Assembly (NCBI GenBank): GCA_019912665.1
Contig: JAIOIE010000020.1
Coordinates: forward strand, 37,393-101,392
Direction: 5' to 3'
From: Deltaproteobacteria bacterium
GTDB taxonomy: Bacteria > Desulfobacterota > GWC2-55-46
Length of the DNA stretch: 64,000 nucleotides
Position numbers and translations under genes: made by a program. How positions within the stretch are numbered: position 1 is the stretch's first letter; each line of letters starts with the position of its first letter. Positions 43,347 to 52,304 of the stretch are shown here, piece by piece. Under the pieces are notes generated by a model. It saw only the letters and a program-made list of their open reading frames with translations. It made no database searches and had not been told where the DNA came from.

Positions 43347-44516
43347 ATGTACGACGCGATCGTTGCCGGCCTGGGGCCGGCAGGTTCGACCGCCGCATAC
43401 TTCCTCTCCAGGGCGGGCCTCAAGGTGCTCGGAGTGGACAAAGAGACCTTCCCGAGGTACAAGTCCTGCGGAGGGTGCATCTCTACCAAAATAGACGGGC
43501 TCTACGATTTTGACATCTCCCAGGCAATAGAGGAGACGGTCTACGGCGCCTCCTTCACCTACAAATCAGGAAGGCCCCTCGATATCATCTCCGATAAGCC
43601 GGTCGGCTACAACGTCATGCGTGACACCTTCGACCACCTGCTCCTCGATAAGGCCAGGGAAGCCGGGGCGGACATAATAGAGGGCGCGCGGATCAGGTCT
43701 GCTGAGGATACCGGGACGTCGGTAAAAATTGGATTTCATAATGGCACATGCCACGAGGCAAGGGTTCTCGTGGGCGCGGACGGGGCCTCAGGTTTCATAG
43801 GCAGGGAGCTATTCGGCCTCGGCCCGAGAGATGCCGCGGTCTCCATTACTGCCGAGGTGCCCTATAACCGGGAGCTCCGGGGCTACTCCGGCAGGCTCTT
43901 CATAGATTTTGGCTGCGTGCCGCACGGGTACGCCTGGATATTCCCGAAAAAAAATTTCCTTTCGGTCGGCATCGCCGCAAGCGCTCAAAAGGCCGTAAGG
44001 ATAAAGGAATACTTCAACTCATTCGTCTCCTCCCACGGCGAGCTCAAGGGCCTTGATATAGGGCCCACATCAGGCTGGACCGTGCCGGTCTACTACGATG
44101 GCGCCCCGCCGCCCATAAAGGGCAGGGTCGTGCTCGTGGGCGACACCGGCCACCTTGTCGAGCCTTTTCTCGGGGAGGGCATCTATTACGCGGCTTTTAC
44201 AGCCAAGGCCGCTTCCTCTGTTATACTTGACTATATCGGGGGTAGGGCCGGGCTTGAGGCTTATCCGGAACGGCTTGAGACGGAGATCATGCCGGGGTTC
44301 AGGTCGGCCTTGAAGCTCGCGGACCTCGTGTACAACCACCCGAGGCTCTGGTACGGCATAATCGAGCGCGACCCCCAGATAATGCTCAGGTACTATGACG
44401 TCATAAGGGGCGCGGAGGAGTGCTCTTCTTTTTACTCGTGGGCGCTCAATAAGGTGAAATCCAAGCCCTGGAAGGTCCTCCGGAGCTGGATAGAGACGAG
44501 GTTCATCCAGCCGTGA
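43347..44516 (+). CDS. Geranylgeranyl-reductase-family FAD oxidoreductase
   Basis: 389 residues. N-terminal FAD site GLGPAGSTAAYFLSRAG (about 8-24), RYKSCGGCIS (about 42-51, family Cys motif), and GDTGHLVEPFLGEGIYYA (about 259-276) that closes the flavin pocket. Members reduce prenyl double bonds or other hydrophobic substrates. Substrate not identifiable. Only 4 bp from the rubrerythrin-like gene, so likely one operon. Confidence 0.86.
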   Translation: MYDAIVAGLGPAGSTAAYFLSRAGLKVLGVDKETFPRYKSCGGCISTKIDGLYDFDISQAIEETVYGASFTYKSGRPLDIISDKPVGYNVMRDTFDHLLLDKAREAGADIIEGARIRSAEDTGTSVKIGFHNGTCHEARVLVGADGASGFIGRELFGLGPRDAAVSITAEVPYNRELRGYSGRLFIDFGCVPHGYAWIFPKKNFLSVGIAASAQKAVRIKEYFNSFVSSHGELKGLDIGPTSGWTVPVYYDGAPPPIKGRVVLVGDTGHLVEPFLGEGIYYAAFTAKAASSVILDYIGGRAGLEAYPERLETEIMPGFRSALKLADLVYNHPRLWYGIIERDPQIMLRYYDVIRGAEECSSFYSWALNKVKSKPWKVLRSWIETRFIQP

Positions 44517-44579
44517 TGGACAGCCGGACCTAAGCGAGCCGAAAAATCCAGCCGCAAAACCTTTCCAAGGAGGCCAGCC

Positions 44580-45578
44580 ATGCGAAACACGAAGTCGCTG
44601 TTAGCCGTCCTCTTCCTGACGCTTTCATTTCTTATAACACAGCAGGCATATGCCCAAGACGGGCAGGAGATGGCCCGGACGATGCCGGAGGCCCAGGCTG
44701 AAAGGCCCTGGCTCGGCGTTACCATACAGAGCCTCGACCCCGAAAGGGCAGCGCAGATGGGCATGCCGGGGACGACCGGCGTGATTGTCTCGGACGTGGC
44801 CTCAGGCTCCCCGGCCCAGGTTGCGGGGCTCATGCCAGGGGACGTAATAACCGAGGCCGGCGGCCAGGACGTGAGGAACGCCAGCGACCTCATCACCGCT
44901 ATACGCTCCGCGGGGGTTGGAAAGAACATCGAGCTCGATGTAATGAGGGAAGGGGCGGAGGAGAGCTTCAGCGTGCAGCTCTCGGCGATGCCGAGAGGCG
45001 CAATGCAGGAGCGAGGCCGTCCGATGATGGGCGGCATGGGCGGAATGATGGCGGGAGACTGTCCGATGGGGATGGGGGGTATGGGTCCAGGGATGCGCGG
45101 CCACGGCATGGGCATGATGGGGCCAGGCATGATGATGGGCATGGACAGGATGGGCCACCGCGGCAAAAAAGGGACCATGATGGGCCATTTCTATGGTAGA
45201 ATGATGATGGCCGTGAAGGCCCTCGACCTTACCCCCGAGCAGAAGGCCAGGGCCACCGAGATATACACGAATTTCAGGAAGCAGGCCATAAGGACCGGCG
45301 CCGATATCAAGATCGCCAAGCTTGAGCTCCATCAGCTCCTCATGGCCGACCCCGTAAACATGGAAAGCGTCACGGCGAAGGTGAACGAGATAGCTCGGAA
45401 GCAGGCGGACCTGATGATGGCAGGCATAAGGGGAGTCGAGGAGTTCAAAAAGACCCTTACCCCCGAGCAGCGGGGACAGTTAAGGGGCATTCTCGCTATG
45501 GACTCCGGTGCCGGAGACGACATGGAGGAGCTGGCAATGGATTCCGGTGAAATGGACATGACGGACATGACGGAATAG
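44580..45578 (+). CDS. Exported PDZ-Spy/ZraP fusion with a Met-rich linker
   Basis: 332 residues: signal peptide 1-25, PDZ domain about 42-136 (WLGVTIQ, GSPAQVAGLMPGDVI), a Gly/Met-rich linker 140-210 with 23 Met and one Cys (C161), then a Spy/CpxP/ZraP-like helical domain from about 211 with LTPEQKARATEIY and a second LTPEQRGQL. An acidic Met-containing tail ends the protein. Expected periplasmic chaperone or metal-stress protein. AAGGAGG precedes ATG 44580. The domain order is uncommon. Confidence 0.83.
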   Translation: MRNTKSLLAVLFLTLSFLITQQAYAQDGQEMARTMPEAQAERPWLGVTIQSLDPERAAQMGMPGTTGVIVSDVASGSPAQVAGLMPGDVITEAGGQDVRNASDLITAIRSAGVGKNIELDVMREGAEESFSVQLSAMPRGAMQERGRPMMGGMGGMMAGDCPMGMGGMGPGMRGHGMGMMGPGMMMGMDRMGHRGKKGTMMGHFYGRMMMAVKALDLTPEQKARATEIYTNFRKQAIRTGADIKIAKLELHQLLMADPVNMESVTAKVNEIARKQADLMMAGIRGVEEFKKTLTPEQRGQLRGILAMDSGAGDDMEELAMDSGEMDMTDMTE

Positions 45579-45661
45579 GAACAGTTCTCCGGGCCTTTCT
45601 TGAGAAGCTGCCGGGCGCTGCTTGAAATCGTTACCAGAGAAAAAGGAAAGGAGGGGTGCGC

Positions 45662-45730
45662 ATGAAGAGATACTCCATACCCAGGGTCGCCCATTGCAGT
45701 GAAGGGTGTCCAAGACGGTCCCGGGCATGA
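45662..45730 (+). CDS. Possible 22-residue peptide with a CSEGCP motif
   Basis: ATG 45662 follows an AAAGGAGG site with good spacing. The peptide MKRYSIPRVAHCSEGCPRRS plus two residues has two Cys. It ends 50 bp before a terminator. It may be a real micropeptide or a by-product of a purine-rich stretch. Confidence 0.35.
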   Translation: MKRYSIPRVAHCSEGCPRRSRA

Positions 45731-45780
45731 CCTTAAACTGCCCATCTCCAATCCCTTCCTTGAAGAAGCATAATAAACCG

Positions 45781-45813
45781 AATCCCCGCGGCTTCCCCGC
45801 GGGGATTTTTTTT
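45781..45813 (+). terminator. Rho-independent terminator
   Basis: AATCCCCGCGG and its complement with a 5-nt loop and a long T-run. Confidence 0.88.
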
Positions 45814-46052
45814 GCGCCATGATCTTAGGTGATGGAGGGGCTGGCAAGGCCGGCATCTGGAGCGAGGCCGAACTGCTGGTGGCTGACAGCGAGCCTTGTG
45901 CCCGAAAGCGCGCAGCGCGTTAAAGGGCTTTCCGCAAAATGACTTTTTCGTGAAATTTTCCTCTAGGCCCGCCCCCGGGATTCGGCCATTTTCCCCTTTT
46001 CTCCAGGGCCGGAATGAGATAGCATAATAATATCCTACCCAGGGGTTTCGGA

Positions 46053-46460
46053 ATGGGCATAGAGTGGAGCGCCAGCCTGGCAACCGGGCTGGACTGGCAG
46101 GACAGCCATCACAGGGAGCTTTTCAAACGCATCAATCGCCTATTGGACGCCATGGCTACGGGCTACGGGAAGGAAGAGGTGCGGACCCTGTTCAAGTTCC
46201 TCGACGAGTATTTCGTAATCCACTTCGAGGCCGAGGAGCTGGCGATGGAAAAGCACGGCTACCCTGATGCCGCCCTCCATAAGGCCGAGCACGCGCGTTT
46301 CATAGAGAACATCTCCCGATTGAGGGATGAGTTCGAGAAGGGGCCTTCGTCAAGGCACGTCATCTGGGTGCAGCGCGAGGTCGTGGACTGGCTCATAAAC
46401 CACATCGGCGACATGGACAAGAAGCTCGGGAGCTTTCTTAAATCCGCAGATGCGGTTTGA
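46053..46460 (+). CDS. Bacteriohemerythrin (tandem copy 1)
   Basis: 135-residue O2-binding di-iron protein. Full ligand set: DSHHRELF, HFEAEE, HGYPDAALHKAEH and HIGDMD (H-x4-D). Compared with the next copy at 46657, I count 104 of 135 identical residues. The ATG context is a GGGGTTTCGG leader. Cytoplasmic, likely O2 delivery or scavenging. Confidence 0.95.
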   Translation: MGIEWSASLATGLDWQDSHHRELFKRINRLLDAMATGYGKEEVRTLFKFLDEYFVIHFEAEELAMEKHGYPDAALHKAEHARFIENISRLRDEFEKGPSSRHVIWVQREVVDWLINHIGDMDKKLGSFLKSADAV

Positions 46461-46541
46461 GGGCCGCACCGCATCATTATTTATCTACATTATCCTCGCG
46501 GAGCCATTCCGGACATATTCCCACTGAAATAACGCATCGCT

Positions 46542-46620
46542 CTAGCGGGATGCTGAAAAAATATTGAGAAAACTTTCTACAGAAAGTTTCCCCCAAAAGT
46601 CTTTTTCAGCACTCTGCTAG
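46542..46620 (+). repeat. Family D palindromic element
   Basis: CTAGCGGGATGCTGAAAAA pairs with TTTTTCAGCACTCTGCTAG around an inner hairpin with AACTTTC and GAAAGTT arms. It lies between the two tandem hemerythrin genes. Confidence 0.75.
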
Positions 46621-46656
46621 TTCGACCAGGCGGACTTGCATTGAAGGGGTTCTCGG

Positions 46657-47064
46657 ATGGGCATCGAGTGGAGCAGCTATTTAGCGACCGGGGTCGATTG
46701 GCAGGACAGCCATCACCGGGAGCTCTTTAAGCGCATAAACCGCCTCCTGGACGCCATGGCCTCGGGCTACGGCAAGGAGGAGGTTGCGAACCTTTTCAAT
46801 TTCCTTGACCAGTATTTCGTGGTCCATTTCGAGGCCGAAAACGAGGCCATGGAGCGGCACGGCTACCCCGGCGCGGCCACGCACGCAGCCGAGCACGCGC
46901 GCTTCATAGAGAGCATATCCCGGCTGAGGAAGGAGTTCGATAAAGGGCCGTCCTCGAAGCTGGTCATCTGCGTAGAGCGCGAGGTCGTGGACTGGCTCTT
47001 GAACCATGTGGCGGGCATGGACAAGAAGCTCGGGAATTTCGTTAAATCGGCAGTGGACAGGTAA
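46657..47064 (+). CDS. Bacteriohemerythrin (tandem copy 2)
   Basis: 135 residues with all canonical ligands (DSHHRELF, HFEAEN, HGYPGAATHAAEH, HVAGMD). The HFEAEE Glu is followed by Asn in this copy, but the ligand Glu itself remains. A recent-looking duplicate of the upstream gene, separated by a palindromic repeat. Confidence 0.95.
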   Translation: MGIEWSSYLATGVDWQDSHHRELFKRINRLLDAMASGYGKEEVANLFNFLDQYFVVHFEAENEAMERHGYPGAATHAAEHARFIESISRLRKEFDKGPSSKLVICVEREVVDWLLNHVAGMDKKLGNFVKSAVDR

Positions 47065-47125
47065 GAACGCGCGCCCTGTCGCATCCTTGAAGTCCCATCC
47101 CTGGCGTCCATCGTACTTGTCGCCT

Positions 47126-48004
47126 TCAAGCCCCGGCTTGCTTCTTTTCGAGCGATACCGCGAGCACGCCGGCGATCACTACCGCCATTCCGGCTATCTG
47201 AACGAGATCAAGCTCCTCCCCCAGTATGAAATAAGCGAGCACCGCGGTAGATACCGGTCCTATGAAGCTTACCAGGGCCGCCCTGCTCGCGCCTATCCTC
47301 CTTATCCCGAGGGCGAGCGTAAGGACCGGCACGAACGTCGAGACCACCGCGAGCGCGGCGAGCAATGCCCAGACCTCCGGCTCTTCCGGGAAGCGCTGTC
47401 CCCGCCAGGTCGCCAGGAACCCCATCGTAGCGGCTGTAGTCCCGTATGCGGCGATCTTCACTCCCGATACCCGCGTTGAGAGGAACTGCGTGAGTATGTA
47501 GCTGAAGGAATAGATGAGCGCCGAAAAGAGGACAAGCCCCGCTCCGAGGGCGTATCCCGGCTCAATGCCGCCATATACCTTGAGGACGAGCGCAAGCCCC
47601 GCGTACGTGAGGACGAGCGATACGGCCTTTCCCGTTGTGAGCTTCTCCTTGAAGAAGATTGCCGCAAGGACCGCTACCATCGCCGGGTAGGTATAGAGTA
47701 TGACCCTTTCGAGGGACGCGTCTATATAGAGGAGGCCGTAGAAGTCCGCGAGAGCGGCCGCATAGAGACCGAGTAAGCCGCTCAGCACAAGATAGAGGAA
47801 GTCCCTCCACGAGACCCTCGGCGAAGGGAAGAAGAGGACCGCGGCCCAGAAAAACGGCATGGCTATGGCGAACCGGAGCGCCAGGAGCGTTATCGGGTCG
47901 AGCCCGTATCCGTATATGAGCTTGGCTAATATCCCCTTTATCGAAAAGGTCACGGCAGAGGCCGCAGCCAGGAGATATCCCGCGAGCAGGTCTTTTCTTT
48001 CCAT
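47126..48004 (-). CDS. EamA/DMT-family transporter
   Basis: 292-residue inner-membrane protein with ten predicted helices in two EamA repeats (about 8-140 and 152-285). Substrates of this family are metabolites such as amino acids and cannot be read here. Its own leader region contains a promoter and an intrinsic terminator before the start codon, suggesting attenuation. Confidence 0.88.
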   Translation of the reverse strand: MERKDLLAGYLLAAASAVTFSIKGILAKLIYGYGLDPITLLALRFAIAMPFFWAAVLFFPSPRVSWRDFLYLVLSGLLGLYAAALADFYGLLYIDASLERVILYTYPAMVAVLAAIFFKEKLTTGKAVSLVLTYAGLALVLKVYGGIEPGYALGAGLVLFSALIYSFSYILTQFLSTRVSGVKIAAYGTTAATMGFLATWRGQRFPEEPEVWALLAALAVVSTFVPVLTLALGIRRIGASRAALVSFIGPVSTAVLAYFILGEELDLVQIAGMAVVIAGVLAVSLEKKQAGA

Positions 48005-48029
48005 TCCCTCTCGAACGCTTCCGGGCCTG

Positions 48030-48058
48030 AAAAAAAATCCCCGCCTCTTGCGGCGGGG
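48030..48058 (-). terminator. Intrinsic terminator in the leader of the EamA gene
   Basis: On the minus strand: CCCCGCC, a short loop, GGCGGGG, then A and eight T. It lies 26 bp before the EamA start and about 90 bp after a predicted promoter. Confidence 0.75.
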
Positions 48059-48148
48059 CGGTCCGGCTAAAAGGCCGTCAATCGATAAGAGCCGGACTTA
48101 AGTCACAGCCCTATCCACCCGGTCCATCGTATAAAACTTCCGACGGAG
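48059..48148 (-). ncRNA. Candidate structured leader RNA or small RNA upstream of the EamA gene
   Basis: The predicted transcript (from about 48148) contains an 8-bp stem GTCCGGCT/AGCCGGAC and a GGGTGG segment that could pair with CCGCCC of the terminator arm. No known riboswitch class is recognised. Confidence 0.4.
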
Positions 48149-48154
48149 CACGTA

Positions 48155-48183
48155 ATGATAATACCGCGCGGCTATCCGGTCAA
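48155..48183 (-). promoter_or_regulatory. Probable promoter of the EamA leader
   Basis: TTGACC (48178-48183), a 17-bp spacer and TATCAT (48155-48160) on the minus strand. Confidence 0.55.
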
Positions 48184-48271
48184 GTGTAAAGCCCCGGGGC
48201 GTTCCAGCCGATAATCTCTCAGATGGGACGCGAGACCCCATAGGCGAAATCAAACCCAGGAAGGTCCTGAA

Positions 48272-49672
48272 GTGCAGTCAGCCGTGAACGAGCCCAAGTA
48301 TCTTAGCCTTGAAGTGCCGAGAAAAGTAGCCCTCGCCATACTGTTCATACTCCTATTCCTTCTCCCGGCCCTGTCCTACGCGGCCGGGACACCCAGGATG
48401 ATCAATAACCCGGGGCACTGGATCTCGAAAATAGGGAGCCCCGGAGAAACAGTCCTTTCGCCTGAAGAGGTCCGGGCTTTCAACACTGCTACCATCGGAG
48501 CGGTGGACCAGATGGCGGAGCTCCGGTCTGTTCCCGACACCATTCCGGGAGAAAAGGTATTCGAGTGGATATGGACGGACTTTCTTGTGAACCCAGGGAA
48601 AAGGTACGACTCCAAGGGGCGGAAGCTCCCCGAGAGCTTTTTTGCCGACCTGGTCCGGAACATGGACCTGGACGGCATCGCTAATGAAGTAGCGGTCAGG
48701 TTCGGCGTGGTGACCGAGAGGGCGGATATGAGGGGCCTTCCGACCCATGAAGCCATCCTGTCTAAGCCTAACCGCGAGGGATTCGACTCCATACAGTATT
48801 CGAGCCTGTACCCTCCGGCGCGCGTTCTTCTCCTTCATACGAGCGAGGACGGGGAGTGGGGTTTTTTTCAGGCCGAGACCTTAAGGGGCTGGCTCAGAAT
48901 GGACAAGGTCGCGTTCGGGGAGCGGAATTTTGTTCTGCCGGCAGACAATGAAGAGTTCCTCGTCGTGACAGGTAACAGAGTGAGCGTATATGGCGACAGC
49001 GCCCTTGAAAAGATACGGGCAGAGGTGGTCATGGGCGGAGTCCTCGCCATCTCAGCTCAGGCAGAAGGGAACTCCCCCTGGGCCGTAAGGTTCCCTGAGC
49101 GGCGCCAGGACGGCTCGCTCTACTGGACAAACGGATACATACATCCCGATGCCGAGGTCCACCCCGGCTATCTCCCTTATACGAGATCGAACATAATAAG
49201 ACAGGCATTCAAGATGCTCGGCGAGGAGTACGGCTGGGGCGGCAGGAGGGGGCTCAGGGACTGCTCGCTTTTCATACAGGACATATTCGCGACGGTCGGT
49301 GTGAAACTACCGAGGAACTCAAGGCAGCAGGGCGTCACAGGGGAGGTCCTGGCGCACCTGGATATAGGGGGCGCCAGGGAGGACGTGGCCCTTGCGCTAA
49401 GGGGCTCGGACCCCGGCATAACCCTCCTGACCCTTGAAGGCCATGTAATGCTCTATCTCGGCGAATCCGGCGGAAAGCCCTATGTCATACACCAGATATT
49501 CGGGTACGCTGACAGGGGCGGGATGAGGCGCGTGGGCAAGGTCGCTGTCACGGGGCTTGACCTTGGCAGCCGGTCGTCCATAGGCTCGATGAAACTCAGG
49601 CTGCGGGGGGTCACCAGAATGACCATCCCTGAAGAATACAGGATAAAAACGGCTATTGACAAGCAGGCCTGA
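48272..49672 (+). CDS. NlpC/P60 cell-wall peptidase with SH3-type domains
   Basis: 466 residues from GTG 48272 (AGGAAGG site). Signal/anchor segment about 17-37, an N-terminal stabilising domain (about 50-150), SH3-like region (about 170-300), then NlpC/P60 domain with nucleophile C331 (RDCSLFIQDIF) and H391 (EGHVMLYLG). It should cleave peptidoglycan stem peptides in the periplasm. Divergent from the EamA gene. Confidence 0.88.
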   Translation: MQSAVNEPKYLSLEVPRKVALAILFILLFLLPALSYAAGTPRMINNPGHWISKIGSPGETVLSPEEVRAFNTATIGAVDQMAELRSVPDTIPGEKVFEWIWTDFLVNPGKRYDSKGRKLPESFFADLVRNMDLDGIANEVAVRFGVVTERADMRGLPTHEAILSKPNREGFDSIQYSSLYPPARVLLLHTSEDGEWGFFQAETLRGWLRMDKVAFGERNFVLPADNEEFLVVTGNRVSVYGDSALEKIRAEVVMGGVLAISAQAEGNSPWAVRFPERRQDGSLYWTNGYIHPDAEVHPGYLPYTRSNIIRQAFKMLGEEYGWGGRRGLRDCSLFIQDIFATVGVKLPRNSRQQGVTGEVLAHLDIGGAREDVALALRGSDPGITLLTLEGHVMLYLGESGGKPYVIHQIFGYADRGGMRRVGKVAVTGLDLGSRSSIGSMKLRLRGVTRMTIPEEYRIKTAIDKQA

Positions 49673-49683
49673 GCTGCTATAAT
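49656..49683 (+). promoter_or_regulatory. Promoter before the 28-residue membrane peptide gene
   Basis: TTGACA, a 16-bp spacer and TATAAT; the -35 lies within the end of the NlpC/P60 gene. Confidence 0.7.
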
Positions 49684-49789
49684 AGTATCACAATTGTAAC
49701 CCATCTTCCGGGCGGCAGGCTCTAATACCCCGTTAATACATTCGCAATACTGGGGGCAAAGGCAAGCCAATCAATCAAGGAGGTGGGTT

Positions 49790-49876
49790 ATGAGCACGGC
49801 AAAGATCTACATCGGCAATGTGGTCATGTTCCTGGCCGTCACGGTCACGCTGGTTGTGGCGGTCATCGCATCATGA
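49790..49876 (+). CDS. 28-residue single-helix membrane peptide
   Basis: ATG 49790 with a strong AAGGAGG site 6 nt upstream. The peptide has a short polar start and a hydrophobic stretch over residues 9-27 (VVMFLAVTVTLVVAVIA). It has its own promoter and terminator, so it forms a complete transcription unit. Function unknown; toxin, respiratory-complex accessory or stress peptide are all possible. Confidence 0.7.
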   Translation: MSTAKIYIGNVVMFLAVTVTLVVAVIAS

Positions 49877-49900
49877 CCGGGGTTCAAAAAAAACCTGAGC

Positions 49901-49939
49901 ACGGGGAGGCGACCTTAAGAGTCCTCCCCGTTTTTTTTT
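49901..49939 (+). terminator. Rho-independent terminator after the 28-residue peptide gene
   Basis: ACGGGGAGG and its complement with a 13-nt loop and a run of nine T. Confidence 0.9.
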
Positions 49940-50054
49940 CGCGAAGCCACTTCCTTGACTTTCCTTCACCTTTGTAATATCCTGCTTCTATAACCGCCCG
50001 ATATTGATTGAGATTTTTCATTAGCCGCCCTCGTTCCCAGGTGCGCCCCTCAAG

Positions 50055-52304
50055 ATGAACATTGGCAGTAAATTAATATTATCCTTCCTTATAGCAACTC
50101 TCCTCCCGACGGTATTCCTGGCCTTTTTCACCACCAACCTCATAAGCGACAGCAGGCGCGAGGACGCCGAGGAGACTATCAGCAACAACCTCAAGGCCGC
50201 CTGGATGCAATATTATTCCAGGGCCTACCAGATGCAGTACGGGATGCTCCAGGCCTCTACCGAAGGTTACATGAAAACGGCCATGAAGGACAGGGACAAG
50301 GCCTTGCTGAGGTCGCAGCTGATAGCCTGGAAGGAGTACAGGCCCCACGTGGACCTCTGGGCCGTGGTGGATCCGGGAACGAGGACCATAGCCTCCCTCA
50401 ATACGAGAGATTCCGGCCGCCCGATATCGCTCAACGGCCTTGTTGAGAAGGCGTTCGGCAGCAGGGAATCCATAATATCAACGGAGATCGTCCCGCATCA
50501 GTTATTAAAGGCCGAGGGGCTTGACGGCGCGGCTTCGATTACCGCGGAGGACGGCAAGATACTTGGAGACGGCCTCATGCTGGTAGTGGTCACCCCGGTG
50601 GTGGACGGCAAGGGCAGCGTCCTCGGGGCGATAATATCGGGCGACCTCGTCAGTAACGACCCCTTCGTGCCGGACACCCTTGCGGAGTCCATTCCCGGCT
50701 CGCTCGCAGCCATATCGATGGGCGGCACGCAGGTATCCACGAACGGGATTGACGATGACGGCATAAGGGCGGTTGGCCGCCTCATCCCGGAGCCTGTTCT
50801 CGCCGAGCTCGAGAGAAACCTCGGCTACAGGGGGGAGATAGAGGTAGCCGGGAAGGCCTATATGGCCGCGTTCGACCCGATTAGAGACAATGCCGGCCGG
50901 GTGATAGGCTCTCTTTTCGTCGGCATCCCTAAGGAGAAGTTCGTAGAGCTCCAGTATACGAACATCAAGGCCATCGCCACCATCGCGCTCATAGGCATCT
51001 TCATGGCCACGGGTGTCGCCTCCTTTCTCACATACGTTATAACGAGGCCCATACTGTCGCTTAAGAAGAAGGCCCAGCTCGTGGCCGCAGGCGACCTCAA
51101 CATCAGGATGGGGCCGGTAAAGGCGGGGAATGACGAGATAGCGGACCTGGCGCGCACCTTCGAAAAAATGGTCGAGAGCCTCAGGGACAAGGAAGAGAGC
51201 ATAAGGGTCAGCCAGGAAAAGCTCGCCACGCAGAAAAAACTGGTCGAGTCGATAATAAACAGCCTCCCTTACGCCCTCTATGTCCTCGAGAGGAACAAGT
51301 CCGTGGTCGTCCGGAACAGGCACGCAACCGAGGCCTGCCCGGCCGGGGAATGCGAGGGGCCCGACGGGTGCATCGAGGATGACTTCATCTCCCATTTTCC
51401 TCAAGAGCTGAGGGAAGAGCTCACCGGCATAGTAGAGGGCGTCTTCGAGACCGGGGAGCCCAGGAGCGCCGAGTACAGGCTCGGCACGCCTGACGGGGAA
51501 AGGATCATGCTAACCAGCGTTTTCCCGGTCGTGGCAGGGGATGCGAGGCCTGCGGAGTTCGTTGTGTGGATGTCCGAGGACATAACGAGGAAGAAGGAGC
51601 TCGAATTGAACATAATCTCGAGCGAGAAGCTCGCGGCCGTGGGACAGCTGGCGGCAGGCATAGCGCACGAGGTTAACAACCCGCTCGGCGGCATATTGAA
51701 CTGCCTCTACAATCTCAGGAACCGCAAGCTCACGGACGAGCGCAAGGCCGAGTACGTTGATTTCATGGAGGACGGCATAAAGCGGGTCCAGAACATAGTG
51801 AGGCAGCTCCTTGATTTCTCGCAGCAGCACGCGCCGGAGCTTTCCCTCACAGACATAAACTCCATCATAGAGGGCATAATCCCGCTCTTCAGGCATTCGG
51901 TCAGGGGCAAGGAGGTGAGGCTCCTTGTGAACCTGAGCCAGGGACTTCCCCGCATACTCGTGGACAGGCATCAGATAGAGCAGATACTCGTGAACCTGAT
52001 ACTTAACGCCGTGCAGGCGGTCTCATCCGAAGGCCTCATCGAGGTTACGACCCGGCGGGATGGGAACTGGTTCTGCATACAGATAGCGGATAACGGCTGC
52101 GGCATCCCCCAGGAGAACCTCGGGAGGGTCTTCGACCCGTTCTTCACGACCAAGGGGGTCGGAAGGGGCACGGGCTTGGGCCTTTCAGTAAGCCGTGGTA
52201 TAATAGAGCGCCACAAGGGCAGGATAGAGGTCGAAAGCCAGCCGGGGAAGGGGAGCACCTTCAGGGTGCTCCTGCCCATCGGCGGAGCGGAGGAAGGGGT
52301 TTGA
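50055..52304 (+). CDS. Membrane sensor histidine kinase with Cache, HAMP and PAS domains
   Basis: 749 residues: transmembrane helix 8-28, extracytoplasmic Cache-type sensor about 30-305, second helix about 310-332, HAMP about 335-390, PAS-like domain about 395-515 with an unusual CPAGECEGPDGC segment, HisKA with H538 (AGIAHEVNNPLGG), then ATPase domain with DNGCGIP and GTGLGLS. Signals to the downstream sigma-54 regulator; the genes overlap by 4 bp. The Cys-containing PAS insert could respond to metal or redox. Confidence 0.93.
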   Translation: MNIGSKLILSFLIATLLPTVFLAFFTTNLISDSRREDAEETISNNLKAAWMQYYSRAYQMQYGMLQASTEGYMKTAMKDRDKALLRSQLIAWKEYRPHVDLWAVVDPGTRTIASLNTRDSGRPISLNGLVEKAFGSRESIISTEIVPHQLLKAEGLDGAASITAEDGKILGDGLMLVVVTPVVDGKGSVLGAIISGDLVSNDPFVPDTLAESIPGSLAAISMGGTQVSTNGIDDDGIRAVGRLIPEPVLAELERNLGYRGEIEVAGKAYMAAFDPIRDNAGRVIGSLFVGIPKEKFVELQYTNIKAIATIALIGIFMATGVASFLTYVITRPILSLKKKAQLVAAGDLNIRMGPVKAGNDEIADLARTFEKMVESLRDKEESIRVSQEKLATQKKLVESIINSLPYALYVLERNKSVVVRNRHATEACPAGECEGPDGCIEDDFISHFPQELREELTGIVEGVFETGEPRSAEYRLGTPDGERIMLTSVFPVVAGDARPAEFVVWMSEDITRKKELELNIISSEKLAAVGQLAAGIAHEVNNPLGGILNCLYNLRNRKLTDERKAEYVDFMEDGIKRVQNIVRQLLDFSQQHAPELSLTDINSIIEGIIPLFRHSVRGKEVRLLVNLSQGLPRILVDRHQIEQILVNLILNAVQAVSSEGLIEVTTRRDGNWFCIQIADNGCGIPQENLGRVFDPFFTTKGVGRGTGLGLSVSRGIIERHKGRIEVESQPGKGSTFRVLLPIGGAEEGV

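Larger units (their letters stand above)
45579..46052. other. 474-bp region with a possible micro-ORF and a terminator
   Basis: Holds the 22-codon ORF at 45662 and the terminator at 45781. No gene is recognised between 45814 and 46052. Confidence 0.5.
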
